Source: Leptodontidium sp. MPI-SDFR-AT-0119 (Eukaryota > Ascomycota > Leotiomycetes > Helotiales > Leptodontidiaceae). Taken from it: DNA of 64,000 nt. Shown piece after piece: positions 46,301 through 57,379 of the stretch. The position numbers and the translations under genes were made by a program. The notes below the pieces were generated by a model, which was not told where the DNA came from, searched no databases, and saw only the letters and a list, made by a program, of their open reading frames with translations. Within the stretch, counting starts at the first letter, position 1; each line of letters opens with the position of its first letter. Where the stretch lies: the NCBI GenBank assembly GCA_020726505.1, contig JAHLEZ010000009.1:1426001-1490000 (forward strand). The letters run 5' to 3'.

Positions 46301-48235
46301 TCTACCGGAAATTCACGAGTACTGGGGATCGAAATTGGTAAAGACTCCGGGGTGCCTGTGGGAGGAAGTTACAGCGTTCACTCCATGTCGGCTTCTTCCC
46401 CAGACCGCTTCTGCGACGGTACACTCCCTTATTACAGAGGACCCTAACAGTGATTATATGAGCACGCAGTACCTGTGCAAGGTATCAGAGTCCAGTTCAA
46501 ACGGACGCATTCTTGGAGTCCTCAGCATATGGCCTTCGAGGTAAGCATTTCTAACATTCTGAGTCCTATTTTGAGAATGGTGAACCATTTCTTCACTATC
46601 CCACCAAAACAGCACCACGATATCTGGGGGCACGATCGTATGGCGTCTTTAGATCGAGTTTTATGCCAGATTCATTCTTATATCCTTCTTTTAGTATCAC
46701 ATTGCGCTTAGAAACTATCGCGCACCAACTTGACATATGCTAATGTAGCCCTCAGAGACTATCAAATGTTCACACAGCAGAAAAAGAAGCATGTTTCTCT
46801 CCGAAAACTGCGCGACCTATCTACTGGTTGGATCGCCAAATACGAGATCTGGGCCCTTGCCACTGAGCCATGGTGCACTGTCGACCACCGGTTTTCACTC
46901 GACGCTACCGAAGTCTGGATTCAAATGAAGCAGACAATGTGTCAAAGGGAAGAGAATTTCTGGGAGACGGGTGGCTGGGGAATGCAGTTCCCAATGGCCA
47001 TCAGTAAAGACGCTCGTATGTTTACGGTGCTGCGAACGCTGTATTCGCTGAAACCAGCAACGTCAAAACCGGGTTTGATCTTGGAATCTTCAGTTCTTGG
47101 AATGGATTTTGATGGATTGAAGACCTCACATTGGTCGGCTGGCGACAGTAGAGTTTCTAGCGACGATGCATTGTTTAAGTCGAGCCAACTGGAAGAGGAT
47201 GAACGCTTTGAGCGACGTGACCTCTATCTTTATTGGTTCTTCTTTCACCCAGATGGCTGTTCTCTTCTGTTCGCCAGTCAGGATCTTCAGACCCGTAGTA
47301 TGGCTGCCGTTTTCAAGCTTGACACCACATCGCAACCCTCAGTTCTCAACTCGGGTGAGCTCAACATCAAGGGAAGTCTTCTCAGGCATCCCTCTTGGTG
47401 CAGAAATTTCAACCAAGTCCAAGTGATCTATCATGCAGCCTACCCACTGTTAGGATTCTCGTTCGCTGGTCGGCTCTACCTTTGGGCTTTTAATAATCGT
47501 AAGTGCTCAATACCCTTTTTGATTCGTAGTTGAAGAACACTCATTTATCTATTCCAGCTGCGGAAAAGCCATTCCCCGTGTGCGACATCCACCCAGATCC
47601 GAAGATTCAATTCTCCGACTGTGGTTCGGATGTCATTTTCTCAGAGCCTCTAGAAGGGCGCGCGAGGAGAACCCCAATTCCCCACCGCGTCTTACAGTTT
47701 CAACAGATGGTGGCCGTTTGGAACCCTGCTTCGACGGAGTTGACTACTGGCAGCTGGAACAAAGACACCCACTGGAGATCTCCGAGCCCTGGCAGTCGAG
47801 AGATTCAACGACATAGATCATGGGGGTCGAACTCCAGGACGAATCTGACTTTGGACACGTTTCACTCACCAGATAACAATCTCCACCTTCGACTTCGGCA
47901 GAACAGACATAGCCCCCAAGGTTCTCGTGAGATCAGCAAGCTTCCGAGCTGGGCGGGCAGTGGAATGGCAAACATTAATGTGCAGTTACCTGAGAGCAGA
48001 GATGAAATGGTTAAGATTATTCTTAACAAAGCGGCGAAACCTTGGTATGGGATGTCAGAGCCAGTGGATAATCATTTGCCTGCTTTTATCCAGAGAGATC
48101 CGAGGTCTGCGGGTCTTGGGATTGAGGACCGTGAGATGGGTCGGGCCGAGGCACCGGACCGGACTCTACCTAATCGGTAAGGCCGTTGACCAAAATGGAC
48201 TGAGTGCCCATGTATTTGTGTATCTACCGAATTAA
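43399..48235 (+). pseudogene. NACHT (NLR-like) gene, multi-exon, decayed
   Basis: Exons 43399-43725, 43779-43995, 44042-44470, 44527-44721 and 44770-46540 join in frame across GT-AG introns of 46-56 bases. Product order: a helical N-terminal domain of the kind found in front of fungal NACHT proteins (DUF7708-like; LASNYATFFDKLTRTLERL), then an Arg/Glu-rich coiled coil (44220-44470). NACHT follows, with Walker A GNPGYGKT (44769-44793) and Walker B FIILDGIDEC (about 45100). Then come a sensor-like LLFSRP and a winged-helix LTTRELQ. The remainder (46613-47498, 47558-48235) is probably a degenerate repeat region. Lesions: TAA at 43642-43644 inside the first domain, TAG at 46650 and 46692, frameshifts near 46690-46740 and 47770 and beyond. 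Such proteins are signal-responsive STAND NTPases, often in fungal nonself recognition. The central 577-residue frame (44811-46544) is intact. Confidence 0.85.
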
Positions 48236-48295
48236 GGTTTGACAGGGATTTCAGCCAATCAGAGAGCCAGGATTTTAGGTGAAAGAGTGTTGATT

Positions 48296-49290
48296 CTATA
48301 TCCGGGCATGATATCTATCAAAACAATGGCCAACTACACATAAAAACACGTTGCACTCTTTACAGCCGTACCAAGTACAGTGCCTCTCTGTAGACCTCTG
48401 TAAATTAGTAGAGATTTCCCCTAGAGCGACTCTTTTTGGCCCCTTTGGCTGAGGTTCGTCCCCGTACCTCTCTCCCAAACAGTACTTGCAATCACCTCTC
48501 CACAGCTTCTTTTCCCGCGTGTGTTGATGCTCTGGCACTCGCAATTCGTCCAGATTACTATGGGAAAAGCCTCTCTTTCTCGTGCCCCCTTCATCGTCGG
48601 CGACGTGCAGGAGAGCTCGAATAATCACCTTCCTGAATTTGACTTGCTCTATCCATTTATCCTCTTTTGAGAGTGCGTCGTGGTCAGTTGCATTGGCGTG
48701 AATAGAAACAAGGTAACAGTTGACAAGGACCGTATGTAAGAGCCAATTCCATATAGCTTGCCATCCTCCTCTCCTAATCATTCGCTCTCCGGAGTTGTAG
48801 GGCTTGAGTTGATCTCCTACATCCACAGCATTCATGTATTGATTGTAAAGCCAGGCGAAGACCGGTTCATTGATTTCTTTAGTAACTTTAGTACTAAAGA
48901 ATGCTCTGGTAACAGCTGCGTTTGTTGAGGATTTACCTGGCCACTTGCGTGTTGTCTTAACTGTACCGGAGCCATCAACACAGTTACTCAAAAACAAGGC
49001 GGCGGCGTTGTCGTTCCATAATATATGGCAAACCTTGCGCTGAAGGGGAAACTGCGCTGTGAGCCTCGTTGTATTTGAGTTTAGGTAGGCCATTCTTTCC
49101 GTTGTAGAGCTTGAGGTCGTGGATTGGCTTGACAATACCGGCATCGACTCTTGCTGTACCAATTGCACCAAATTCCAGCTCTCGGAGGTGTTCCAGGAGA
49201 CAGTTGGATGTGAATAGGTTATCCAAGTACACAATATATCGTTGCGCAGGTAGGCTTTCCAGCAAATGGACGATCCAACAATGTTTTGGG
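48296..49290 (-). pseudogene. piggyBac-type transposase, 3' two-thirds, frameshifted
   Basis: The minus frame shows a DDE_Tnp_1_7 (piggyBac) catalytic region. RYIVYLDNLFTS near 49220 carries the second catalytic Asp. GAIGTARVDAGI follows near 49150, then a frameshift at about 49066. AALFLSNCVDGS, NQYMNAVDVGDQLKPYN (third Asp, near 48830) and RRGGWQAIWNWLLHTVLVN follow. The C-terminus is a Cys/His cluster (CKYC, then GCKEC, FLC, HCF, YH), the usual zinc domain of the family. The N-terminal third, including the first catalytic Asp, is missing. Upstream of 49290 the frame stays open but does not look like transposase. It lies convergent with the NACHT gene, 60 bases from its end. Confidence 0.85.
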
Positions 49291-50259
49291 GGTGTCGATG
49301 GTCAACCCCAACCCCCGGGATTTCATTGCCTCCACCTATCTTGGGGGTGTCGATGCGGCGCATTACGGATAATATGCAAGAGAGTGCAACGTGGTCAGTG
49401 TGGGGTTGGTTAGCGCAATCTACGTCCAATCGCGGAGAAAAGGGAGGCGTGGGCACGAATCTCGCCGGCATCAAATGAAAACATTGAACTATGTCTTGAC
49501 TGGGACTAGGTTGATTGGATTAGACGTGTACAGCATATCCATATTCTCCTTAGTTAACGTCGACTTAGATCAAGAATATCATGGCCACAGTTCATGTTTT
49601 GGGTTCAAGGGGGAGGAAGCCTAGCCGCAAGAGAGTGGGGACAGCCTTGGAGTGAGACCTGTGGCCGGGCTAGATTGTTGATATGGGATCTTGGTTTTTA
49701 GTATTTCTAGTTTGATTTGAACGTCCTCGTCACCGATTCCGCGATCTCTGCAAATGCAATACTTTATGTTCACTATCCGCTCATGACCAGTTCCATTGGC
49801 AATACGATGCGTGGCCCCTTTATGCAAAGAAACAAGTGAAAGGAAAAACATTTTGCCATCCTCCTTATGACCGCACTACGCACAGCAAATTCCTCTCTCG
49901 ATGTTCGCCTATATCATATCTTACTAACAAAATCCTTGTCCGTCGAATAACAGACTTGATGGAACTTAAGAGGGATCACACAATATACACTATGTGTGGA
50001 GATATAGAGTAGGCTCCACTAGTTCTTTTGTTACACGAACGCGGCATTTATATTACTCACTATTTATTTTCTGATCCAAATGATACAACGTAATGTTTGC
50101 TTGTAAATAAATGAGAGATGTAAGGCCTTGCCGCCATCTGAAACCTACACAAATAAAGCACCCACGATAATCAAATGAAATCCTTTAGCGCTACATCACC
50201 TACTCCTCTTTGCCGTGCACCTTACGGCTACCCTAAGTAGTCTAGAATAGTTAGTATAA
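49291..50259. other. No supported gene
   Basis: A short direct repeat (TTGGGGGTGTCGATG at about 49289 and 49340) lies at the broken 5' edge of the piggyBac remnant. A 76-residue minus frame at 49621-49851 starts with ATG, but has no recognisable domain. From about 50200 the sequence becomes AT-rich. Confidence 0.45.
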
Positions 50260-50261
50260 TA

Positions 50262-51460
50262 TTAAAAAAGGCAACGTCCTAAGACTCACTAGATAGAGAG
50301 TTAGAAGGGCATAAAACTTAATAAGACCATAAAAGTACCCGAACAAGATTATTACGGGAATAAAACAAATATCTATAGAGTAAAGTATAAAATGTGACAC
50401 GAGCTTGACTACCTTTGTAAATAATAACTAGAGAGTAAAAATACAAAAGCTCAAGAGACGATACGACGGATCCCAAGTAATAGTGCTACAATATAAGAGG
50501 AAGGCAAGTAACGGGTCGGTTATTAATGAATGAGACAGTGTCACAAGGAGTAATGCGTATAAACTCTAGGGTATTTGCGTATTTATTATATATTAGTAAC
50601 TAATACGAGACAAAGATAAGATACATACATCTAAACACGCCACTCGAAGATTATACTCTTAGCATTACTTCGCTAGTTACTTCGGGCCTAACGAAGACAT
50701 TATTTCAGGAATCCACAACCAAATTCCAACGTAATAAGAACCTCTACCTCTTTACACATCTAGATCCTAATGCCCTAACCTTTAGCGACGAGAAGTCGTG
50801 TGACAAAGTTGTCGTCATCGGCATTAAGAGGTATCCCTAGCCATGTCTCAGTGACATAACCTGTCATAAAGTCTTAGGTTTAAAGAATCTTCGTTCGAAT
50901 TACTACTGTGCGGCTAGACAAACACGATATCCTGCCGTCTATATATAAAGTCGCTAATATCTCAAAATTACGTCGCTTAATATATATTCTCTAAGATATT
51001 ACTATATCTAGTCTATTATTCTTAATCTAGGTCTTCGCCTTACCCTTTGACAAGTGCTAACTACACTAATCTTACTATCTTTAAATAGTACAAGTATATG
51101 AAGTAACGACTCTAAAGGCAATTTAATATCATCATCAGCCAGAATTGTGATCGGGGTCGTGATCCTTGGAATGGCCTCATATATTTGCTGGCGTTTATTG
51201 GCAAAACTAGCAGTTATAACTTGAATTCTTAGATCGATATTATGTGCTAACTTAGTAATTTATAACAAGTCGCTTTCAATTGTTAATACGCGAATCTCAT
51301 GAGGCTTTATTGCGAGGCAGCTTCGTAGGCATAGCCTAAAGTCATTATGTTAATCTTCACGACAGATCGTTGGAATGAGAACAGTGACATCGTCTGAAGT
51401 ATAGGTGGGATTTTCAGGTAGTGGGATAGATTTGAAGGTCCAAGTAGGGGAACAGGAGTT
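50262..51460 (-). pseudogene. Family-2 glycosyltransferase, polysaccharide-synthase type, RIP-mutated
   Basis: The minus frame starts near 51425 with DDVTVLIPTICRED. It continues through IQVITASFANKRQQI and the nucleotide-sugar binding motif ILADDDIK near 51135 (DxD). After that come GRISCLS near 50930, NADDDNFVTR near 50815 and a QxxRW-type site near 50700, where W is a stop (CLR, TAG, ARSN). A C-terminal membrane segment is readable near 50320 (LFGYFYGLIKFYALLTLY). At least a dozen TAA/TAG stops replace Gln or Trp. The motif set matches fungal membrane GT2 enzymes that polymerise surface polysaccharide (Cps1/hyaluronan-synthase-like). The 5' end beyond 51440 is unclear. Confidence 0.8.
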
Positions 51461-52481
51461 TAGAACTCTAATTGAGAGTATGCCAGAGCGTTGTTTAGCT
51501 GTAGAGAAAGCAGAGGGTAGATTTACAAAGTATTAATTGTAAATATTCATCAACTTGATGTTTTGTATACTCAAAAACGCGTGGTAAACGCATTGACGTG
51601 ATGTTACCATTCTAGGTTAGGCTTGCGGCCCCCTTGCTAGTGCTGTGACAACACTTAACCGCTGTACCTCCGTATGTCGTCGTGAGGCATTACTTCCATC
51701 GACCAGGTCATATCGCATGAAAGGAATGCAAAGGACATGCCTCCCATTATTGCATTCACCGAGAGAGCATTGTCGGGAGGATCGTGATAGTGCAACGGCG
51801 AGAAGAGGGAGCTAAGCTAAGCTCATGCTCGTATCTCATTCAATGCGATGTCCTCCAGAGGAATAATCGCCGTCGTGACAGTTAAGAGGATCGAATCCGG
51901 AGTGGCAGATCGAGGGTTCTGGCTTTAAACTAGTCTTTCCGTCAAGGCTTTCAGCTAGCGTAAGCCCAGTGAACTAGCTGTCATAACCCTTAATACAACT
52001 GCCGTACCGCCCTTCTTGTGCGGCCTTACATGAATAATGCCTTGCCCAGGGGAAATATCTAGTGGCGTTATATAATAGGTAACATGCTCACGAGGAGCAC
52101 CAAACGTTAACTCCCAGGATTTATGTCGTCGTCCTTTGGGCTATTTAATACGGTACAGAATCGTCGACCGACTATTATAACGGAGTAATATTGTGTGTTT
52201 TAAGTACGACTTCCTGTGGTAAAGAGGAGTTAAACGAATGCTTAATAGACCGGTATGTGCTTGCATACGATGAAGTTGAATTTGCGAAGCTCGGTAAGTG
52301 AGGCTCCGCCGGTCGTTTGGCGCGGCTCTTTCGATCAGGGGTCCAGAACTGGCCCCAAAGGAATCCCTAACTTACTTTTTCCAAATTTAGCCGGCGGCAG
52401 TCGTAGCCGAGGAGCCCAAACAGGCCCCTGTCCACTCACCTCGGCTCACCTCCTGCTCAACCTGGCTCACCCATAGCTCAG
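51461..52481. other. No supported gene
   Basis: Mixed-composition stretch between the glycosyltransferase remnant and the piggyBac element. A 73-residue plus frame at 52255-52476 is Pro/Ser/Gly-rich without recognisable features. A block rich in CTCAC/GCTCA words lies just before the TTAA target at 52491. Confidence 0.45.
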
Positions 52482-52494
52482 GCTATCCCCTTAA

Positions 52495-54511
52495 CTGCCA
52501 GAAAAATGGGCCACTAAAAGCCCCTGTAGCGAGACCCCACTACACCCTAAATTTAGCGAGGAACACCAAAATTACAGGTAAACATTAAAATTCAGTGTAT
52601 TCTACACCTAATTATTATGATACAACGTAAAGTAATTGTTTTTTTTACAAAGATGGACTACATATTATTTGCACCCGTACTGAGAAACAACTCTCTTCCC
52701 TGATTGGCTATTTAGTGCGACTTCACTAAGAGTTACTCTCTTCTTTGGCCGAGGTAGGTCTTAATACCTTCTTCCCTGACATGCCTTACAATTTGCTCGT
52801 GTTATCATTCTAATCAGCTCGTGTTAATGAATCGGGATCCTAAAAGAGGCTTTAGATAAGTCTAAAACCTGTCGTTTTCGTGATCTAAGTACATCTTGTC
52901 CTATAATTATCAATGCCTCTACTAGTTAAAGCCGGAAATCGTCTTGAGACCTCAAATTGACGTTTTGAAGCTCGTAATCTAAATATCGACAAATCAAGTA
53001 GCAATTCGAGAGTACTACTAAGAGTATATATTAATAGAGAGCTTAAATTAGGCCTCTTCTTAATCGCCTGAGGCCTCTATTATGCCCTTAAAGTTGATCT
53101 CCTAAATCGACAGCTCCTATGTGTTAATTATATTCGTCAAAAAGCTCTAGTATAAGGAGCTTCTTAGTAGGCTAGTCTCCAAAAGGTTTCCGGGAAACCT
53201 TTATATTTCCGGCTGTCTCTTTTAGGCGTTTTCGTACTCGTAAGACCTTACTTTTGCTATCCTAGAATGTTGACATAACTAAGGCAAATGCCCCATCTTA
53301 AAAGCCGGCATAAAGCACGTTTTCCGACTCCGTAAGGAAAGTAACTATAGTCCCCTAGGGCATAGTATTAAGTCCTTTTTGCCGTGTTTTCTTGAGGGTT
53401 ACAAGATCCTAGATAACCCCTAAACTGACTCTACATGTGCTAGTAGCCGCATAGCCTTGGCTCCGGAGATATTCGAGTAGTTAAGTAGAGGTAAAGAGGT
53501 TATTAAAGTAGACGTAATATATAGCCTTTAAGAGTTGATTTAGAAGTGACAGTACAACAGCTTGTGTAACGTTAAGACCTTTGATTTTCTAAGCTCTAAA
53601 AGCTCCTCTTCCCTTTCTTAGTTAGTAGTAAAGCCACCGTAAAAAGAAGCCTCGTTATACAACTACTTAAATCTTAATTCCGGTAGGAGTAGGTTTATTA
53701 GGTATCGTCGTAATAACCTTTAATCGGCCAGTGTACCGCTTAATAGCTTCGTCGATAGCCAAATCACGGCCAGGTTTCTAAAACTATAAGTTAACGTTTT
53801 GAATATACGTGTTAAGGGGTTCCGTCTAATATAAATATTAGTCCTACACACTAAAATTTAAGTAAGGAGGGTACCTTTTCAAACACATAAGTATATTCGT
53901 CACTTGAGACTCTAAATCGTCGTCGTAAAGCTTGGAATCGATTCCATAAAAAAGCCTTTATAATAAAGTAGAAAGGAGTTAAAATAGCTGTACTCTAATA
54001 GTCGTCGATAGAATTTAATAGATAAATCGTCATGTAAATATAGAACGCCAAATATAAGTAAATTTCCTTCCAGTATATGTCAAACTAATCCTTTGCACGA
54101 GAGTACGGGCCTTAAGTATTATCTAATAAACGTGGCTAGTACGAGTTTGTAACTAAAACGATTACATCAATTATGTCTATATTGTAGTACTAAGTGAATA
54201 GGGTAATGGGATTATCAGGAGAGTAGTTTACAGGCAAATAGACCTCAAAATCAAAGTCGTCTAATTCTATAGGGTAGAAAGTAACTCTAATACGTTTCAA
54301 AGGCTCTATATTTAGACGAAAAGTCCCTACATCGGTCGGATCTGTCTTTGCGTGTTCGGGCATAGTTGTGTATTAAAAGTAAAGTATTCTAGTAATAAAA
54401 TAAGTGGGAAAGTGGAGTTGTTGATGTTTATGTTTACTTAGCCCCGCAACGCACAGGCCCCGTAGTGCCGGGCAACCCCTGAAAAAAGTGTGCCAGATGC
54501 GCTTCTGGCAG
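52495..54511 (-). mobile_element. piggyBac-type DNA transposon flanked by TTAA
   Basis: TTAA target duplications lie at 52491-52494 and 54512-54515. Just inside are inverted CTGCCAGAA ends. The inverted match in fact extends outwards: 22 bases are identical in inverse orientation (52482-52503 and 54503-54524), including GCTATCCCC outside the TTAA. The interior is AT-rich and holds a RIP-mutated transposase on the minus strand. It is the second, unrelated-looking piggyBac copy in the window. Confidence 0.85.
52608..54363 (-). pseudogene. piggyBac transposase, full length, RIP-mutated
   Basis: ATG at 54361-54363 is followed by an acidic N-terminal part. Then come GPYSRAKD near 54110, YLYLAFYIYMTIYLL near 54050 and FRVSSDEYTYVFEKV near 53900. 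The middle is broken by many stops. The late part keeps HIGAVDLGDQL near 53085 (third catalytic Asp), RRLRRG and LVVLSNCYLI, and a C-terminal Cys/His cluster (NCKAC, GCK, HLC, LYH) to a TAG at 52608. Stops sit at Gln/Trp positions. The total length of about 585 codons is normal for the family. The span is not a multiple of three, so at least one indel exists. Confidence 0.85.
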
Positions 54512-54595
54512 TTAAGGGGATAGCAGCGACTGCTCAGGTCCAAAGACGGAAATGGAAATTGCTCACATCGAGATTCCGATATCGAACTACCTGTT

Positions 54596-55475
54596 TCAAT
54601 ACACGGATTTAGTACGTACATCGCGATTAATTACTACTTCAACATCCAGAATTTCGACGCCTTCCTCGCTTTCTTTTAAGTAGCGCGGCTGCCACATCGA
54701 TATTCGGGCTTCCTTGCTCTTGCCATACCCCAACTCGAACCCCACGACTGCCTTAATATTCCCGTTTGAGTATGAGATGTAAGTCCATGCCGCCTTGCCT
54801 AGCTCTCTGCCGTCTTGTGAGCACGCTATCTCATACACTACCCCGGGATACTCGGCTTCCTCATGTTGAAACTGTTCATCTGGCTGTCGTTAAATGTACC
54901 GTAGGTCTATTTCGATGTTGTCGTCCGAGTCGAACTCTCGTAGCTGTATACTTCTAGACCTCACGCTGGATATCCGTGCTGCGAATCTGGCAGCTTCGTC
55001 ATTGCCACTTACGATGCGGTCTAGTTGAGCTTTAGTCTCCTACGACACTTGTTCTGAGAAGCTTTCGTAGGTTACTGTCGGTATACGTAGTGCGTATAAA
55101 ACCTCCTCTAGAGGATCGTATTCCAATCTGATCTAGTCAGGTTGAGTTTCTCCTACTAGGAGGGCAATCCTTATAGTAACATACTTAAGTTTGTCGTCCA
55201 CGAAACTTTTCAGTCTAGGAAGCTCTTCTAGCCTCGCCAGAAGATCCTTATATTTCAACGATGTCACCTTCATACACGCGTTTGAAACGACGGGTTTGGT
55301 ATCGAAGGAGAATTGAGGCGCTCTGCAAGTTGGGCAACACCCTGTGTCAAAAACTGATTTGGCAGTGCAAGATTCGTGCGCCCAATGTGTACATTCGCAC
55401 CGAATCAGCACCATCTCCATCCGAGCACCTGCACCCTCGAGACAGATAGGACACGGCTCCGCGAGTGTCGAGTTA
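54596..55475 (-). pseudogene. RING-finger protein gene with in-frame stops
   Basis: A continuous minus frame begins with a RING-type zinc finger (CPICLEG near 55445, then RCECTHWAHESC and CCPTCR near 55390-55330) giving a C-x2-C...C-x-C-x2-H...C-x2-C arrangement. It runs on for about 260 residues to a TAA near 54596. Clear blocks include LARLEELPRLKSFVDDKL, RLEYDPLEEVLYALRI, LREFDSDDNIEIDLRY and WTYISYSNGNIKAVVGFEL. It is interrupted by TAG at 55133-55135, TAG at 55040-55042 and TAA at 54890-54892, each fitting a Gln codon. RING proteins are usually ubiquitin ligases, but the long C-terminal part is unknown to me. No intron is needed. Confidence 0.75.
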
Positions 55476-55616
55476 TTATGATCTTCCGGTGGACCGAGCT
55501 ATCGGGAAGTTCAGTGAGGCGGGCGCGATATATGCTCCGTAAGGCGCCAGCATTGAAGAAAGAGCCTCCGATCGAAAGAAGCACCGTACTGCCAGTCGGA
55601 CTCGAGATTGTAGAAT

Positions 55617-56114
55617 ATGGCTCGGCAGGAATTATTGCGACTACAAGTAGCGTTAGCCGTTGAAAGATGTACACGAAAACCCACGTTGGTGACGGAGTCT
55701 TGCTTTGCTACTTCCTCTTTGAAAACCACAGTGACCGAGCATTCTAGGATAGTCAATAACGAAGTTCTCTCCAACCGATCGAAATTACGACTAAGCCACG
55801 CGAAACGTGTTTCGACCCGGACTTTGAACTCTACCTACCATCTGAAGCGCACGAATGCAGACCAGGAGCAGTGCGAGCTCTTCCTGCGCGAGGTGCTTGA
55901 CATATACGGGCCACGGGACGGCGATGACGGAGAACATGGTGATAGCGGCAGCGTTGTGCGTGTGAACATCGATTCGGAGAAATCCTGTATCGACTTCGAG
56001 GTTCGAGAATATCCACACTTACCACGCCATTGTGATCAATTCCTGTTGTCCAGCTTCAAGGTCAACGGAGTTTACTCGCTCAGCCTCCATCTAAGGAGCG
56101 AAGCAGATACATGA
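55617..56114 (+). CDS. Hypothetical protein, 165 residues
   Basis: The open plus frame from ATG at 55617 has GC-rich third positions over its last 95 codons and a plausible protein pattern (QEQCELFLREVLDIYG; an acidic Gly/Asp loop; SCIDFEVREYPHL; FLLSSFKVNGVYSLSLHL). The first 60 residues are less convincing and overlap open frames on the other strand, so the true start or an upstream exon may differ. It is divergent from the RING pseudogene. No family recognised. Confidence 0.35.
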   Translation: MARQELLRLQVALAVERCTRKPTLVTESCFATSSLKTTVTEHSRIVNNEVLSNRSKLRLSHAKRVSTRTLNSTYHLKRTNADQEQCELFLREVLDIYGPRDGDDGEHGDSGSVVRVNIDSEKSCIDFEVREYPHLPRHCDQFLLSSFKVNGVYSLSLHLRSEADT

Positions 56115-57379
56115 TGTGTCTAGGACATTAGTTTGCGAGAATGCAGACCTTGAAGATGGCAGCCACCACAGGATGAGGAGCTGATGTTTTGTGAGGGGGG
56201 TGTTTGATGTCGTTGGGAGGTTGGCTTTTGTTTGTTGCGGAGTAGATATAGTGCAGAAGCTCGGTGCTTCTGCTATAGCTGAGTAACGTAATCTCGATCA
56301 ACGCCTTTGGCTGTGACGGAATTTGAGGTTGGTTGTGAAGGAGAGTTGTGGAGAAGTTATAAAGATGTCGGCGAAAGTGAACTGGACTTGGCGCTAAACG
56401 CGTTAGAGGCGTCAAATCAACTCCGCAGATCTCCAAACTCTAGAAATATAGTATTTGAGCATTTTAAAATTGATATAAAATCTGCGATGTGAATCTAGAG
56501 TTGTGGTGGAGGTTGGCAATTATTTATTGTTATTATTGAGGAAGCAAAGAGACGAGGCTCCAGCGAAAGCTCCGAATGGTGAGGCACATGCACAAAACAT
56601 ACGCGCTAGTGCAGCGAGCCCCCGCTTCTGGCTTGAAGGCGTTCCCTACGACGCTGTGATGAGAAGCATTAGTAAGACTTCCACCAATGTTCTAGATATA
56701 CCTGCAGACCAAGGGGTCAAAGTATTGGGAAGCAGTGCTCGACGGATAGGTGTCGTCTGGTCTGAAGTACAGCAATGATGCAGGATGTTGTTTGATACAC
56801 ATCCCGAAGTAAACACCAGGAAGCGAGCACGTGATTGATTGAACTGATAGGGTACTTCCGTACCATTTCGTCATCGTACCCTAGCCTCCCCCCCCCACAT
56901 GAACGCACCTGAATCACGGCCTGTCAAACTTCATTCTTCGCCTCAGTCCTTTTCTTCTTAATCCTCGTTATTCACAGGTGTTGAAACACAGATGAGGTAA
57001 GTGAGGGCGAAACAACAGCACTACGCTATTGGTCAGGCTTTGGGAAACATCTCCTACTCAAGCGAGGCGCCGTTGTGGGGCTAGCCTTACGAGTCTATTT
57101 ACGAGAAGTTTGATCAATTCAATTTCAGATACAGCCAATAATCGGTATTAAACCATAATAAGCTAAGCGGCTGGTTCAAGTTCTAAGAAATGCATTATTT
57201 CTCGTACTGCGACGACGGCATAATGCCTGATTCCTGGCACGAATATCCACCACGAAGTTTTCAAGATCCCAATAGTGACATGGCCTAAGAACAAGTTGAA
57301 TACGTCGTTCTCTTGCTGTGCAAAGCCCTGACCTATCCCCGGATCCTCTGCCATGACTCATCACTTAGACTATGCCTTC
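56115..57379. other. No supported gene
   Basis: Several short frames of 60-100 residues occur on both strands (for example 56503-56778 plus and 57163-57354 minus). None has domain features or splice partners I can support. A C-run lies at 56887-56896. This is probably the intergenic region downstream of the alanyl-tRNA synthetase copy. Confidence 0.4.

Noticed and set aside
46541..46709. A single long intron joining the NACHT exon to the 3' coding region
   Set aside because: The acceptor at 46709 gives the wrong phase and an immediate stop. Frameshift decay explains the frames better.
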